Positions 1 to 10,092 of a stretch of 64,000 nt of DNA are shown here, one piece after another; position 1 is the stretch's first letter, and the number at the start of each line of letters is the position of its first letter. The notes under the pieces were generated by a model, which saw nothing but the letters and a program-made list of their open reading frames with translations, did no database searches and had not been told where the DNA came from. The stretch spans positions 1,612,001-1,676,000 of the forward strand of contig NZ_CP074404.1 in NCBI RefSeq assembly GCF_018388465.1, in the 5' to 3' direction. The stretch is from Cellulomonas fengjieae. GTDB lineage: Bacteria > Actinomycetota > Actinomycetes > Actinomycetales > Cellulomonadaceae. A program made the position numbers and the translations under genes.

Positions 1-402
1 GCCGTGCCGTTCGAGGAGCAGGTCGACGGCGCGACACCGAGCCCGGATCCCTCCGAGTCCGTCCAGGCGGCGCAGCTCGCGGTGCTGAGCGCAGCCCAGA
101 CCCTCTCGTCCGGCGCGGTGCTCGCCGACGGCGCGCGTGGCGACGGCAGCCTGACCGACGCGGTGCTCGCGGACCCGGAGCTGGCGGCGACGCTCGCGAC
201 GGTCTCCGGCGTCGACCTCGTCACCGGCCAGATCAACGTGCCGCTGGCCCTCGCGGACCGGATCGCCGGCACCACCGGCCACTACGGCTTCGGGGAGGGC
301 GAGACGCCGCTGCCCGCGCCCGTCGAGCTGGCGCCGGTCGACCGCACGCCCCGCGTGCCCGAGAACGCGGACGCGGACGCCGTCACGGGGACCGAGGGAT
401 GA
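1..402 (+). CDS. SteB/MctB-like copper transporter family protein, C-terminal part
   Basis: Partial gene: the reading frame is open from the window edge, and only the last ~133 residues are visible. The sequence is soluble, Ala/Pro/Asp-rich and ends in a proline-rich tail, with no membrane segment. Actinobacterial SteB/MctB proteins (an N-terminal membrane anchor plus an outer domain, linked to Cu export or outer-membrane channel formation in mycobacteria) sit directly upstream of murJ/pyrG, as here. Identification therefore rests mostly on context, plus a vague resemblance of the tail. Its stop overlaps the next start (ATGA), which indicates translational coupling. The missing 5' part would settle the family. 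Confidence 0.55.
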   Translation, partial: AVPFEEQVDGATPSPDPSESVQAAQLAVLSAAQTLSSGAVLADGARGDGSLTDAVLADPELAATLATVSGVDLVTGQINVPLALADRIAGTTGHYGFGEGETPLPAPVELAPVDRTPRVPENADADAVTGTEG

Positions 403-1289
403 CGATCGGGCTGCCCCGCCGGGCGGCGGCCGTGGCCGTGGCGGGCGCCATCACCGGGGCGGTGCGCGGGGTCCTGGACGCCCGGGCGCCCGGGGGGCAC
501 GCCCGCTGGACCAGGACCAACCACCGGGGCGAGCCCATCAGCCTGCTCGGGGGGCCGGCAGCCGCCGCGGGCCTGCTGGTCGGCGGCCTCGTCGGGGCCG
601 GTTCGGCGTCGAGCCGGGTGGCGCTGACGGTCGCGACCGCGTCCGGTGCCGCGTTCGGCCTCGTGGACGACCTGGGAGAGGACGCCACGGCACGGCGCAA
701 GGGGCTGCGCGGGCACCTGGGAGCCCTCGCGCGCGGCGAGCTCACGACGGGTGGGTTGAAGGTGCTCGGGATCGGAGCGGGTGCGCTGGTCGCGGCGGCC
801 GCCGCCACGCCCGTGCACCGACCCGACGGCTCCCGTCGGGCGACGGCCGGTTGGCTGGCGGACGTCGTGGCCTCGGGCGCGCTCATCGCCTCCAGCGCGA
901 ACCTGCTGAACCTGCTGGACCTGCGGCCCGGCCGCGCGCTCAAGGCGGCGACGGCGGTCGCGGCACCCCTCGCGGTCGGGTGCGGCGCCGGCTCCGGTGC
1001 GGCGTCGGCCGTTCTCGGCGTCGTCGGTGCAGCAATCGAGCAGGACCTCGCCGAGGCCGACATGCTCGGCGACGGCGGCGCCAACGCGCTCGGCGCGACC
1101 CTCGGCACCGCGGTGGTGCTCGGCGCACCACGCCCGGTCCGGCTCGCGTCCCTCGCCGTCGTCCTGGCCCTGACGTTCGCCAGCGAGAAGGTGAGCTTCA
1201 CGCGGGTCATCGAGCGCACCCCCGTGCTCCGCACGGTCGACTCCTGGGGCCGCCGGCCCGTCGACCCACCGGTGGACCGGTCCGCGTGA
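399..1289 (+). CDS. MraY/WecA-like polyprenyl-phosphate glycosyl-1-phosphate transferase homologue
   Basis: 296-residue, Ala/Gly-rich integral membrane protein. Landmarks of the MraY/WecA superfamily are visible: an N-terminal N-x-R-G segment, LVDDLGED (the acidic DD motif that binds Mg and substrate) near residues 87-94, KGLRGHL just after it, NLLNLLDLRPGRALK near 170, and GDGGAN near 225. Family members transfer a sugar-1-phosphate from UDP-sugar to a lipid carrier at the inner membrane face. The DD motif is slightly atypical and the protein is shorter than MraY (~360), so substrate is unknown. It overlaps the gene before by 4 nt and the murJ start by 4 nt, implying one operon for envelope lipid-linked intermediates. 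Confidence 0.7.
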   Translation: MTIGLPRRAAAVAVAGAITGAVRGVLDARAPGGHARWTRTNHRGEPISLLGGPAAAAGLLVGGLVGAGSASSRVALTVATASGAAFGLVDDLGEDATARRKGLRGHLGALARGELTTGGLKVLGIGAGALVAAAAATPVHRPDGSRRATAGWLADVVASGALIASSANLLNLLDLRPGRALKAATAVAAPLAVGCGAGSGAASAVLGVVGAAIEQDLAEADMLGDGGANALGATLGTAVVLGAPRPVRLASLAVVLALTFASEKVSFTRVIERTPVLRTVDSWGRRPVDPPVDRSA

Positions 1290-2962
1290 GTCCGGCGGCG
1301 CGGCGCACGCTTGCCGGTCTCGGCGGCGCCGCCGCGATGATCGCGGCGGTCACCGTCCTGAGCCGGGTGCTCGGGTTCGGGCGGTACCTGGTCCAGGCGT
1401 TCGCGTTCGGGGACGGGACCATCGGCGGCGTCTACAACGCCGGGAACACCCTGCCGAACGTGCTGTTCGAGGTGGCCGCCGGCGGCGCGCTCGCCGGGGC
1501 CCTCGTCCCGCTGCTCGCCCTGCCCGTGTCCCGCGCCCTCCGCAAGGACGTCGACGCGATCTCCTCTGCGGCGCTCGGCTGGACGCTGCTGGTGCTGATC
1601 CCGCTCGGCGGCGCGCTCGCCGCCTGCAGCGGCCCGATCGCCGCGGTGTGGCCGCGGATCGACCACTCGCAGCGCGACCTGCTGCAGTACTTCATCGCGG
1701 TGTTCGCGGTCCAGGTGCCGATGTACGGCGTCGCGGTGCTGCTCTACGCGGTCCTGCAGGCGCACAAGAAGTTCTTCTGGCCCGCGTTCGCCCCCGTGCT
1801 GTCGTCGGTGGTGGTCATCGCCACCTACCTGGTCTACGCCGCCCTCGCCGACGGTGAGCGCAACGACGCGACGGCGCTGCCCGAGGGCGCGCTGGCGGTG
1901 CTCGCGTGGGGGACGACCGTCGGCGTGGCCGCGATGTGCTTCCCGATGTTCGTCCCCGTGCGCCGGCTCGGCGTCCGGCTCCGGCCGACGCTGCGGTTCC
2001 CGGCCGGGGTGGGGCGCCGGCTCGCCGCGCTCGCATTCGCCGGCGTCGGCTCGCTCGTCGCCCAGCAGGTGGCGGTCCTCGTCGCCCTGGTGGTCTCGAG
2101 CGCGCGCGGCAACCCCGCCACCTTCTCCGTCTACCTGTGGTCCCAGCAGGTCTACCTCCTGCCGTACGCGGTGCTCGTGGTCCCGCTGGCCACCTCGACG
2201 TTCCCCCGTCTCGCCGCCCGAGCCGCCGCCGGTGAGCGCGACGCCTACGCCCGCATGGCATCCGGGACCACCCGGGTGGTCCTCGTGGCCGCCGCGGTCG
2301 GCGCAGCCGCGGTCGTCGCGGTGGCGCCTGCGGTGGCGGACATCTTCGTGGCCGTCGCGAACGGGGCACCGGGGGTCGGTGCGATGGCGTCGACGATCAC
2401 CTGGCTGATGCCCGGGCTGGCCGGGTTCGCGCTGATGTTCCACGCCTCCCGCGCGCTCTACGCGATGGAGCGCGGCCGGTCGGCCATCGCCGCCAACGTG
2501 GCCGGGTGGGGGACCGCAGCGGTCGCGACTCCCGTGCTCGCAGCCCTGTACGCCCCCGCGGGCGACGACCCTTCGGCCACGCTTGTCGCTCTCGCGCAGG
2601 CCAGCTCGCTCGGCATGCTGATCGGCGGCGTCGTGGCCGTGCTGCTGCTGCGCCGCGCGGCGGGACGGGGCGCGACGACCGGGCTCGCCCGCACGGCGCT
2701 CGTCCTGGCCGCCGGTGCCGGCGTGGGTGCCGCCGCGGGACGGTGGGTGGTGGACGCGGTGGCGGACATGGCGGGGCACGGTGTCCTCACGGCGGTCGGC
2801 GCGGCAGCGGGCGGTGGCCTCGTCGCCGTCCTGCTCGTCGGCGGCGCCGTGCTCGCCGGCGACCGAGGCACCCTGCGGGACTTCCGGACGATCGAAGCCG
2901 CGCCCGCGCCTGCCGACGCCCCGCCCGTGCCCGACCCGGCGCACCAGAACGGAGGGTCGTGA
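1286..2962 (+). CDS. murJ: MurJ/MviN family lipid flippase
   Basis: 558-residue polytopic membrane protein of the MOP exporter superfamily, with about 14 hydrophobic segments. The N-terminus (SRVLGFGRYLVQAFAFG) carries the conserved MviN start with its arginines, followed by the AGGALAGALVPLL segment. MurJ flips lipid II across the membrane for peptidoglycan synthesis. The GTG start at 1286 overlaps the preceding stop (GTGA) and removes a long artefactual N-terminal extension in this frame. It lacks the C-terminal pseudokinase domain of the mycobacterial MviN, so it may be the short actinobacterial paralogue. Last gene of the envelope operon; pyrG has its own promoter 57 nt later. Confidence 0.88.
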   Translation: MSPAARRTLAGLGGAAAMIAAVTVLSRVLGFGRYLVQAFAFGDGTIGGVYNAGNTLPNVLFEVAAGGALAGALVPLLALPVSRALRKDVDAISSAALGWTLLVLIPLGGALAACSGPIAAVWPRIDHSQRDLLQYFIAVFAVQVPMYGVAVLLYAVLQAHKKFFWPAFAPVLSSVVVIATYLVYAALADGERNDATALPEGALAVLAWGTTVGVAAMCFPMFVPVRRLGVRLRPTLRFPAGVGRRLAALAFAGVGSLVAQQVAVLVALVVSSARGNPATFSVYLWSQQVYLLPYAVLVVPLATSTFPRLAARAAAGERDAYARMASGTTRVVLVAAAVGAAAVVAVAPAVADIFVAVANGAPGVGAMASTITWLMPGLAGFALMFHASRALYAMERGRSAIAANVAGWGTAAVATPVLAALYAPAGDDPSATLVALAQASSLGMLIGGVVAVLLLRRAAGRGATTGLARTALVLAAGAGVGAAAGRWVVDAVADMAGHGVLTAVGAAAGGGLVAVLLVGGAVLAGDRGTLRDFRTIEAAPAPADAPPVPDPAHQNGGS

Positions 2963-3018
2963 GCCCGACGTGTCCTGACTCACCCGTCTCACTTCAGCGC
3001 CATCCGGCGTCTATCCGG

Positions 3019-3024
3019 TAGGTT
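3019..3024 (+). promoter_or_regulatory. -10 box of pyrG, leaderless
   Basis: TAGGTT lies 8 nt before the GTG of pyrG. Transcription starting 6-8 nt downstream would place the GTG at or next to the mRNA 5' end, so no Shine-Dalgarno is needed; none is visible. Confidence 0.6.
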
Positions 3025-3032
3025 GGAATCCC

Positions 3033-4702
<1,670 letters not shown>

Positions 4703-4703
<1 letters not shown>

Positions 4704-5305
4704 TGGGGGAGCCGCTGGCCGACCTCGTGGCGCCGCGACCCGTCGTGTCGCACGAGGTCCTCCACGGGGGCAAGATCTTCGACCTGGTCGGCGACGTGGT
4801 GGACCTCGGGGACACCCAGGTGCTCCGCGAGTACGTGGCGCACCCGGGTGCCGTCGCGGTCATCGCGCTCGACGACGACGACCGCGTGCTGCTGCTCTCG
4901 CAGTACCGGCACCCCGTGCGCTCGGTCCTGTGGGAGCCGCCGGCCGGCCTGCGGGACGTGCCGGACGAGGAGCTGGTCCGGGCGGCGGCCCGCGAGCTGG
5001 CGGAGGAGGCCGACCTCGTGGCGGCCTCGTGGTGGCGGCTCGTCGACTTCTACACGAGCCCCGGCGGATCGGACGAGCGGATCCAGGTGTTCCTCGCGCG
5101 TGGCCTGCGGCCCGTCGAAGGGGCGGACCTCTACACGCGGACGGACGAGGAAGCGACGATGGTGCCGGTGTGGGTGCCGCTCGACGAGGCCGTGGACGCG
5201 GCACTGTCCGGGCGCCTGCGCAGCCCGACCGCCGTCACCGGCGTGCTCGCCGCCGCAGCTGCCCGCGCCCGCGGGTGGTCGACTCTCGAGCCCGTCACCG
5301 TCTGA
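4703..5305 (+). CDS. Nudix hydrolase, ADP-ribose pyrophosphatase type
   Basis: 200 residues. A Nudix box is centred on AARELAEEADL (R-E-L-x-E-E), preceded by EPPAGLRDVPDEE; the spacing from the box glycine to the first glutamate is one residue longer than the strict GX5E consensus. The sequence upstream, LLLSQYRHPVRSVLWEPPAG, and the later FYTSPGGSDERI are typical of ADP-ribose pyrophosphatases (NudF-like), which hydrolyse ADP-ribose to AMP and ribose-5-phosphate. Its ATG overlaps the pyrG stop. A strong hairpin follows immediately. Exact substrate is inferred from family likeness only. Confidence 0.87.
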
Positions 5306-5326
5306 CGACCGCGCCGCGCTCTGCCT

Positions 5327-5364
5327 GACCGTGCCGCCCTCCTCTACGGGAGGGCGGCACGGTC
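5327..5364. terminator. Bidirectional hairpin terminator
   Basis: A 16-bp perfect stem (5327-5342 with 5349-5364) closes a 6-nt loop. It lies between the convergent ends of the Nudix gene and the ABC-2 permease gene, so it can terminate both. There is no U-tract, as is usual in very GC-rich genomes. Confidence 0.85.
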
Positions 5365-5365
5365 G

Positions 5366-6178
5366 TCAGCGGCTGGTCGAGCGGCGGTACTGGAAGTTGG
5401 CCAGCGGGACGAACACGATGATGAAGATCGCCGACCAGATCAACGTGTAGAGCACCGAGTGCTGCAGCGGCCACGAGTCGGGCGTCGGCACGCCCTCCGG
5501 GATGTTGCCGAACAGCTCGCGCGACGCCTGGGTGACGGCCGAGACCGGGTTCCACTCGGCGAACGTCTGCAGCGGTGCCGGGAGCGTCTCCAGCGGGACG
5601 AACGTGTTGGCCACGAACGTGAGCGGGAAGATCACGATGAACGTGGCGTTGTTGAACACCTCGACGCTGGGCACGAGCATCCCGAGCCACGCCATGATCC
5701 ACGAGACGGCGTAGGCGAAGACCAGCAGCAGGATGAAGCCGAGCGCCGCCTCCGCGGGTGAGCTGTGGATCCCCCAGCCGACGAGCAGACCGGTCAGGGA
5801 CATGACGACCAGGACGAGGACGTTGTTGGCGACGTCGGAGATGGTGCGGCCAGTGAGCACCGCGGAGGGGGCCATCGGCAGTGACCGGAACCGGTCGATG
5901 ATCCCCTTCTTGACGTCCTCCGCCAGCCCGGCGCCGGTGATCGTGGCGCCGAAGATGACGGTCTGCGCGAAGATCCCCGCCATGAGGAACTCCCGGTACG
6001 CCGCGGGGTCCGCCCCGCCCGGCACGGCGATCGCCCCGCCGAACACGTAGGCGAACAGCAGGACGAACATGATCGGCGACAGCGTGGTGAAGACCAGGAG
6101 GTCGGGCACGCGCTTGATCTTGATGATGTTGCGCTTGGCGACCACGTAGGCGTCGGCGAGCACGGCGGGGGCGGCCAT
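5366..6178 (-). CDS. ABC-2 type exporter permease (DrrB family)
   Basis: 270-residue membrane protein with about six hydrophobic segments. The conserved ABC-2 pattern is visible: DRFRSLPMAPSAVLTGRTISD in the middle, and NTFVPLETLPAPLQTFAEWNPVSAV near the C-terminus, both hallmarks of DrrB/daunorubicin-type permeases. It forms an efflux complex with the ATPase encoded just upstream: the ATG overlaps that gene's stop (ATGA). Substrates of such transporters are lipids, antibiotics or polyketides; nothing in the sequence specifies one. The start at 6178 discards a spurious N-terminal extension of the frame. Confidence 0.9.
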   Translation of the reverse strand: MAAPAVLADAYVVAKRNIIKIKRVPDLLVFTTLSPIMFVLLFAYVFGGAIAVPGGADPAAYREFLMAGIFAQTVIFGATITGAGLAEDVKKGIIDRFRSLPMAPSAVLTGRTISDVANNVLVLVVMSLTGLLVGWGIHSSPAEAALGFILLLVFAYAVSWIMAWLGMLVPSVEVFNNATFIVIFPLTFVANTFVPLETLPAPLQTFAEWNPVSAVTQASRELFGNIPEGVPTPDSWPLQHSVLYTLIWSAIFIIVFVPLANFQYRRSTSR

Positions 6179-7239
6179 CAGGCACCGGTGGTGGACTCGT
6201 CGGGGGCCGCGTGCCGGCCCGGGCCGGTGGGGGTCGCGGCGGGGGTGTCGGGCGGCGCAGGGTTCCCCGGTCCTCGTCGGCTGTCGTCCTGCCGCTCCTC
6301 CTCGGCGGGCCGGCCCGTCAGGGAGAGGAACACGTCGTCCAGGGTGGGGCGGCGCAAGCCGACGTCGTCGATGAGGATCAGCGCGTCGTCGAGCACACGG
6401 AGCGCCTCGGTGAGCACCTGAGCGCCCCCGCTGATCGGCATGAGCATCGTGCGGCGGCCCTCGTCGAGGGTGGCCTTGCCGACGCCGAGTGGCTCGAGCA
6501 GGTCCCGCCCCCGCGTCAGCGTGCCGGGGTCGCGCACCGTGAGCTCGAGGCGTTCGCCGCCGACCTGGAGCTTGAGCTGGTCGGCGGTGCCCTGCGCGAT
6601 GATGCGGCCGTGGTCGATGACCACGATGTCGTCGGCCAGCAGGTCCGCCTCCTCCAGGTACTGCGTGGTGAGCAGCAGCGTCGTCCCCCGGGCGACGAGG
6701 TTCTGGATCACCTCCCACATCTCGGTGCGACCGCGCGGGTCGAGGCCCGTCGTCGGCTCGTCGAGGAAGATGATCGGCGGGTCCGCGACCAGCGCTCCTG
6801 CGAGGTCCAGCCGGCGGCGCATGCCGCCGGAGTAGGTCCTCGAGGGACGGTCTGCGGCGTCCTCGAGCCGGAAGGACGCGAGGAGCTCACGCGCCCGGGC
6901 GCGGGAGCGTTTGGCGCCGAGGTGGTACAGCCGGCCGATCATGTCGAGGTTCTCGAACCCCGTGAGGTACTCGTCGACCGCGGCGTACTGCCCGGACAGG
7001 CCGATCCGGCGACGGACGTCGCGCGGCCTGGCCAGGACGTCCACGCCGGCGACCGTCGCCGAGCCGTGGTCGGGCCTCAGGAGGGTGGTGAGGATGCGGA
7101 CGATGGTCGTCTTGCCCGCACCGTTGGGGCCGAGCAGGCCGAGCACCGAGCCGGTCGGCACGGTGAGATCGACCCCGTCGAGGGCCGTGACGGTCTTGTA
7201 GCGCTTGACGAGTCCCTGGGCGGTGATCGCGTCTGCCAT
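6178..7239 (-). CDS. ABC exporter ATP-binding protein (DrrA family)
   Basis: 353 residues. Walker A GPNGAGKTT, signature YSGGMRRRLD, Walker B IIFLDEP and the TTQYLEEAD H-loop region (Gln-Tyr in place of His) are as in daunorubicin-resistance ATPases. The C-terminal accessory domain ends with RRPTLDDVFLSLTGR, the DrrA-type motif. A ~35-residue Pro/Asp-rich tail follows. It energises the DrrB-like permease encoded downstream with a 1-nt overlap. The ATG is 6 nt after a TAGCCT box, so the mRNA is probably leaderless. Confidence 0.93.
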   Translation of the reverse strand: MADAITAQGLVKRYKTVTALDGVDLTVPTGSVLGLLGPNGAGKTTIVRILTTLLRPDHGSATVAGVDVLARPRDVRRRIGLSGQYAAVDEYLTGFENLDMIGRLYHLGAKRSRARARELLASFRLEDAADRPSRTYSGGMRRRLDLAGALVADPPIIFLDEPTTGLDPRGRTEMWEVIQNLVARGTTLLLTTQYLEEADLLADDIVVIDHGRIIAQGTADQLKLQVGGERLELTVRDPGTLTRGRDLLEPLGVGKATLDEGRRTMLMPISGGAQVLTEALRVLDDALILIDDVGLRRPTLDDVFLSLTGRPAEEERQDDSRRGPGNPAPPDTPAATPTGPGRHAAPDESTTGA

Positions 7240-7245
7240 GGTCCG

Positions 7246-7251
7246 AGGCTA
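7246..7251 (-). promoter_or_regulatory. -10 box of the drrA-like gene, leaderless
   Basis: TAGCCT on the minus strand, 6 nt before the ATG at 7239; no Shine-Dalgarno is present. Confidence 0.6.
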
Positions 7252-7295
7252 GGAGCCCCCTCCGACACCCAACAGCCCATATCCGGACGAACTGC

Positions 7296-8219
7296 TCAGG
7301 AGTCGCGCGTGCGCAGGCTCCCGACGAAGAACGTCACGGCCGCCGCGAGCAGCGCCGCACCGAGCATGTGCAGGTTGACCAGCGCGATCGGCAGACCGGT
7401 GTTCAGCTGGACGTAGCCGACCGCGCCCTGGGCGAGCGTGACGGCCAGCAGCATCAGGCCGGTGGTCCAGGGGCGGCCGGTCACGCCGCGGCGACGCAGC
7501 AGGACCAGCACGACGACGAGCACCGCGACGAACGCCCACACCGACGCGGCGTGCAGCTTCGACATGGTCCACGGATCCACCTGGAACCGGTAGCCCACCT
7601 CCTCGTCGCCCGAGTGCGGGCCCGCACCGGTGACGACGACGCCGAGCACCAGGACGAGGGCCGTCAGGGCACAGAGCACGCGGACCAGGACGCGCGTCGT
7701 GCGGTCCACCAGCGGGACGGCCGGGCCGTCCCCCTCCCGCGTCCGCACCACGAGCCAGGCGGAGAACGCGACGAGCGCCATCGAGATGAGCAGGTGGCTG
7801 CCGACGATCGCGGGGTGCAGGTCGACCAGCACCGTGATGCCGCCGATGACGGCCTGGATCACGACGCCCACCACGGGGACGAGCCCGAGCCGGCGGTAGG
7901 ACCACGGGCGGCGCCGGTCGAGGACGACGAGCACGGCGACGGCGGCGGCGATGGCCACCAGGACGATGCTCACCGTCCGGTTGCCGAACTCGATGAACGG
8001 GTGGATCGACGTCGCCTCGTGGAACTCCGGCGTGAACCGCCCCGGCTCGCACTGCGGCCACGTCGAGCAGCCGAGGCCGGAGCCGGTGAGCCGCACGGCG
8101 CCACCGGTCACGATGATGAGGATCTGCCCGACGAGGTTGGCCACGACGGCCGTCCAGGTCCAGCGGTCACGGACCGGGTCGAGGGTCGACGGGGTGGCGA
8201 GGGCGGGGGACGAGCTCAC
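7296..8219 (-). CDS. ctaA: Heme A synthase (COX15/CtaA)
   Basis: 307-residue protein with eight predicted membrane spans. Early GSGLGCSTWPQCEPG contains the paired cysteines of CtaA. Histidines that could bind heme occur in SIHPFIEFGNR, VGSHLLISM, SKLHAASV and LVNLHMLGA, in the usual four-helix positions. The enzyme oxidises the C8 methyl of heme O to make heme A for cytochrome aa3 oxidase. The next minus-strand genes are ABC-2 exporters, an arrangement also seen in mycobacteria near sufR. A SURF1 homologue (22997-23971) elsewhere in the window belongs to the same respiratory pathway. The GTG start is fixed by TAGGCT 7 nt upstream. Confidence 0.94.
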   Translation of the reverse strand: MSSSPALATPSTLDPVRDRWTWTAVVANLVGQILIIVTGGAVRLTGSGLGCSTWPQCEPGRFTPEFHEATSIHPFIEFGNRTVSIVLVAIAAAVAVLVVLDRRRPWSYRRLGLVPVVGVVIQAVIGGITVLVDLHPAIVGSHLLISMALVAFSAWLVVRTREGDGPAVPLVDRTTRVLVRVLCALTALVLVLGVVVTGAGPHSGDEEVGYRFQVDPWTMSKLHAASVWAFVAVLVVVLVLLRRRGVTGRPWTTGLMLLAVTLAQGAVGYVQLNTGLPIALVNLHMLGAALLAAAVTFFVGSLRTRDS

Positions 8220-8226
8220 GACAACC

Positions 8227-8232
8227 AGCCTA
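8227..8232 (-). promoter_or_regulatory. -10 box of ctaA, leaderless
   Basis: TAGGCT on the minus strand, 7 nt before the GTG start of ctaA. Confidence 0.6.
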
Positions 8233-8262
8233 CGGTCCGCCCGGCGCGACTCGGACCGCCCG

Positions 8263-9012
8263 TCAGTGCCAGCGGAACAGCCGGCTCGCGCCCCAGCCGA
8301 GCGCGGCCGTCCAGCCGACGAGGACCACCACCGACCAGGGTGGCAGCGGGCCGTGCAGCAGCGTCTGGCGCATCGCCTCGCCGAGCGCGCCGGAGGGGAG
8401 CAGCAGGGCGACGTGAGCCATCGGCCCGGGCAGCTGCTCCGCCGGGATGACGATCCCCCCGGCGACGGCCAGCACGAGCAGCAGCAGGTTGGCGAGGGCG
8501 AGCACGGCCTCCGCGCGCAGCGTCCCGGCGACCAGCAGGGCGAGCGACGTGAACGCCGCGGTGCCCAGGACGACCGCGGCCAGGGCCAGGGGGATCCCCG
8601 CAGGGTCGGGACGCCAGCCGAGCAGCACGGCGGTCAGCCCGATCACGACGACCTGCACCAGCTCGACGACGAGGACCCCCAGCACCTTGCCCGCGAGGAG
8701 CCCACCGCGCCCCAGCGGGGTCGTGGACAGCAGGCGCAGGACGCCGTTGCGCCGGTCGAACGAGGACGCGATGGCCTGCGACGTGAACGACGTCGTCATG
8801 ACGGCCAGGGCCAGCACCCCCGGGGTGAGGAAGTCGATCCGGCTGGCGCCCCCGGTGTCCAGGTCGATCGCGGTGGCCTTGGTCAGCCCGACGAGCACGA
8901 GCACCGGGACGATGATCGTGACCAGCAGCTGCTCGCCGTTGCGCAGGATCGCGCGTGCCTCGAACGAGGTCTGCGCGAGGACGCGGGTCATGGTGGGGGC
9001 GGCGGCGCTCAT
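8263..9012 (-). CDS. ABC-2 type exporter permease
   Basis: 249-residue hydrophobic protein with about six membrane segments. SSFDRRNGVLRLLSTTPLGRGGLLAGK is the conserved cytoplasmic coupling region of ABC-2 permeases. It pairs with the ATPase gene upstream, overlapping its stop by 4 nt. The position beside ctaA and sufR matches mycobacterial Rv1457c, from memory of that locus. Exported substrate is unknown; a role in heme or respiratory biogenesis is only suggested by the neighbours. Confidence 0.85.
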   Translation of the reverse strand: MSAAAPTMTRVLAQTSFEARAILRNGEQLLVTIIVPVLVLVGLTKATAIDLDTGGASRIDFLTPGVLALAVMTTSFTSQAIASSFDRRNGVLRLLSTTPLGRGGLLAGKVLGVLVVELVQVVVIGLTAVLLGWRPDPAGIPLALAAVVLGTAAFTSLALLVAGTLRAEAVLALANLLLLVLAVAGGIVIPAEQLPGPMAHVALLLPSGALGEAMRQTLLHGPLPPWSVVVLVGWTAALGWGASRLFRWH

Positions 9013-9923
9013 CGCAGGTTCCGTCCGGTCAGGTCGAGGAAGACGTCCTCGAGGGTGCGCCGTCCGACGGTCAGCCGGGTGGCCAGCGCGCCTCGCGCGG
9101 CGAGCCAGGACGTGACCGCGGCGACCGCTGCGGGATCAACGGCCCCGGTGATGGTGTAGCAGCCGTCGCGCGGCTCCGTGACGACGAACTCCGTCCCCAG
9201 CGCGGCACCGAGGGCGAGCCCCGGCACGGTCTCGAGCCGCAGCGTGCGGTCCTGGGCCGACGAGACGAGCGACGGCACCGACCCCTGCGCGATCACGCGG
9301 CCGTGGTCGACGATCGCGACGTGGTCGGCGAGGTCCTCCGCCTCGTCCATGAGGTGCGTCGTGAGCAGGACGGCGACGCCCTCGTCGCGCAGCTCGCGCA
9401 CGAGGTCCCACACGGCGTGCCGGGTCTGCGGGTCCATGCCCGCGCTGGGCTCGTCGAGGAACACGACCTCGGGCCGGCCGACGATCGCCGCCGCGAGCGC
9501 CAGCCGCTGACGCTGTCCTCCGGACAGGCGCCGGACGGTGGTCCGCGCGAACGACGCGAGCCCGAGGCGCTCGGTGAGCTCGCCGAGGTCGCGCGGGTCG
9601 GCGTACATCCGGGCGACGTGCGCGAGCATCTCGTGTGCTCGTACGCCGGTCGGCAGACCGCCGTCCTGGAGCATGACGCCGACGCGCGGACGGAGCTCGC
9701 CGGCCTGGGTCAGGGGGTCGAGGCCCAGCACGCGGACCGTGCCGGCATCCGGCTCACGCAGCCCCTCGCAGCACTCGACCGTCGTGGTCTTGCCTGCACC
9801 GTTGGGACCGAGGACCGCGGTGACCTGCCCGTGGTGGGCCACGAGGTCCAGACCGTCGACCACGGCGCGACCGCTGTAGCGCTTGACGAGCCGTGAGATC
9901 TCGAGCGCGGGGGAGTCGGGCAC
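9009..9923 (-). CDS. ABC exporter ATP-binding protein
   Basis: 304 residues from the GTG at 9923. Walker A GPNGAGKTT, signature LSGGQRQRLALA, Walker B VVFLDEPSAGMD and a TTHLMDEAE H-loop are intact. The C-terminal region ending in RRTLEDVFLDLTGR is shared with DrrA-like ATPases. A longer frame exists upstream, but it runs through the SufR operator region and the -10 box. The TAGACT box 8 nt before this GTG supports the shorter, leaderless start. It is divergent from sufR, whose operator lies ~85 nt upstream, so SufR could also affect it. Confidence 0.9.
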   Translation of the reverse strand: MPDSPALEISRLVKRYSGRAVVDGLDLVAHHGQVTAVLGPNGAGKTTTVECCEGLREPDAGTVRVLGLDPLTQAGELRPRVGVMLQDGGLPTGVRAHEMLAHVARMYADPRDLGELTERLGLASFARTTVRRLSGGQRQRLALAAAIVGRPEVVFLDEPSAGMDPQTRHAVWDLVRELRDEGVAVLLTTHLMDEAEDLADHVAIVDHGRVIAQGSVPSLVSSAQDRTLRLETVPGLALGAALGTEFVVTEPRDGCYTITGAVDPAAVAAVTSWLAARGALATRLTVGRRTLEDVFLDLTGRNLR

Positions 9924-9931
9924 GAGAGGGA

Positions 9932-9937
9932 AGTCTA
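9932..9937 (-). promoter_or_regulatory. -10 box of the ABC ATPase gene, leaderless
   Basis: TAGACT on the minus strand, 8 nt before the GTG at 9923. Confidence 0.6.
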
Positions 9938-10007
9938 GGGCGCAGCCGTAGCGGGGCCGGTGTGAGGCAGCCGACGCCAGCAAAGGCTCTCCTTGCTTGC
10001 AGGGATG

Positions 10008-10037
10008 GATATTGGCAACAAGGATGTTGTCAATATC
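10008..10037. promoter_or_regulatory. SufR operator
   Basis: Two 12-nt arms (10008-10019 and 10026-10037) form an inverted repeat matching at 11 of 12 positions around a 6-nt spacer. The core is CAAC-N6-GTTG, the known binding site of the Fe-S repressor SufR. It lies 56 nt before the sufR ATG, in the promoter region, so the operon is probably autorepressed when Fe-S clusters suffice. Confidence 0.9.
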
Positions 10038-10092
10038 GCGGCACCTGCCCTCGCACGGTCGGGCGCGCCGCCCGGACCCGTCGGAGGTGAGC

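Noticed and set aside
383..2992. Minus-strand ORF of 869 codons opposite the envelope operon
   Set aside because: Arg/His/Gly-rich composition with no motif; a shadow of murJ and its neighbours in GC-rich DNA.
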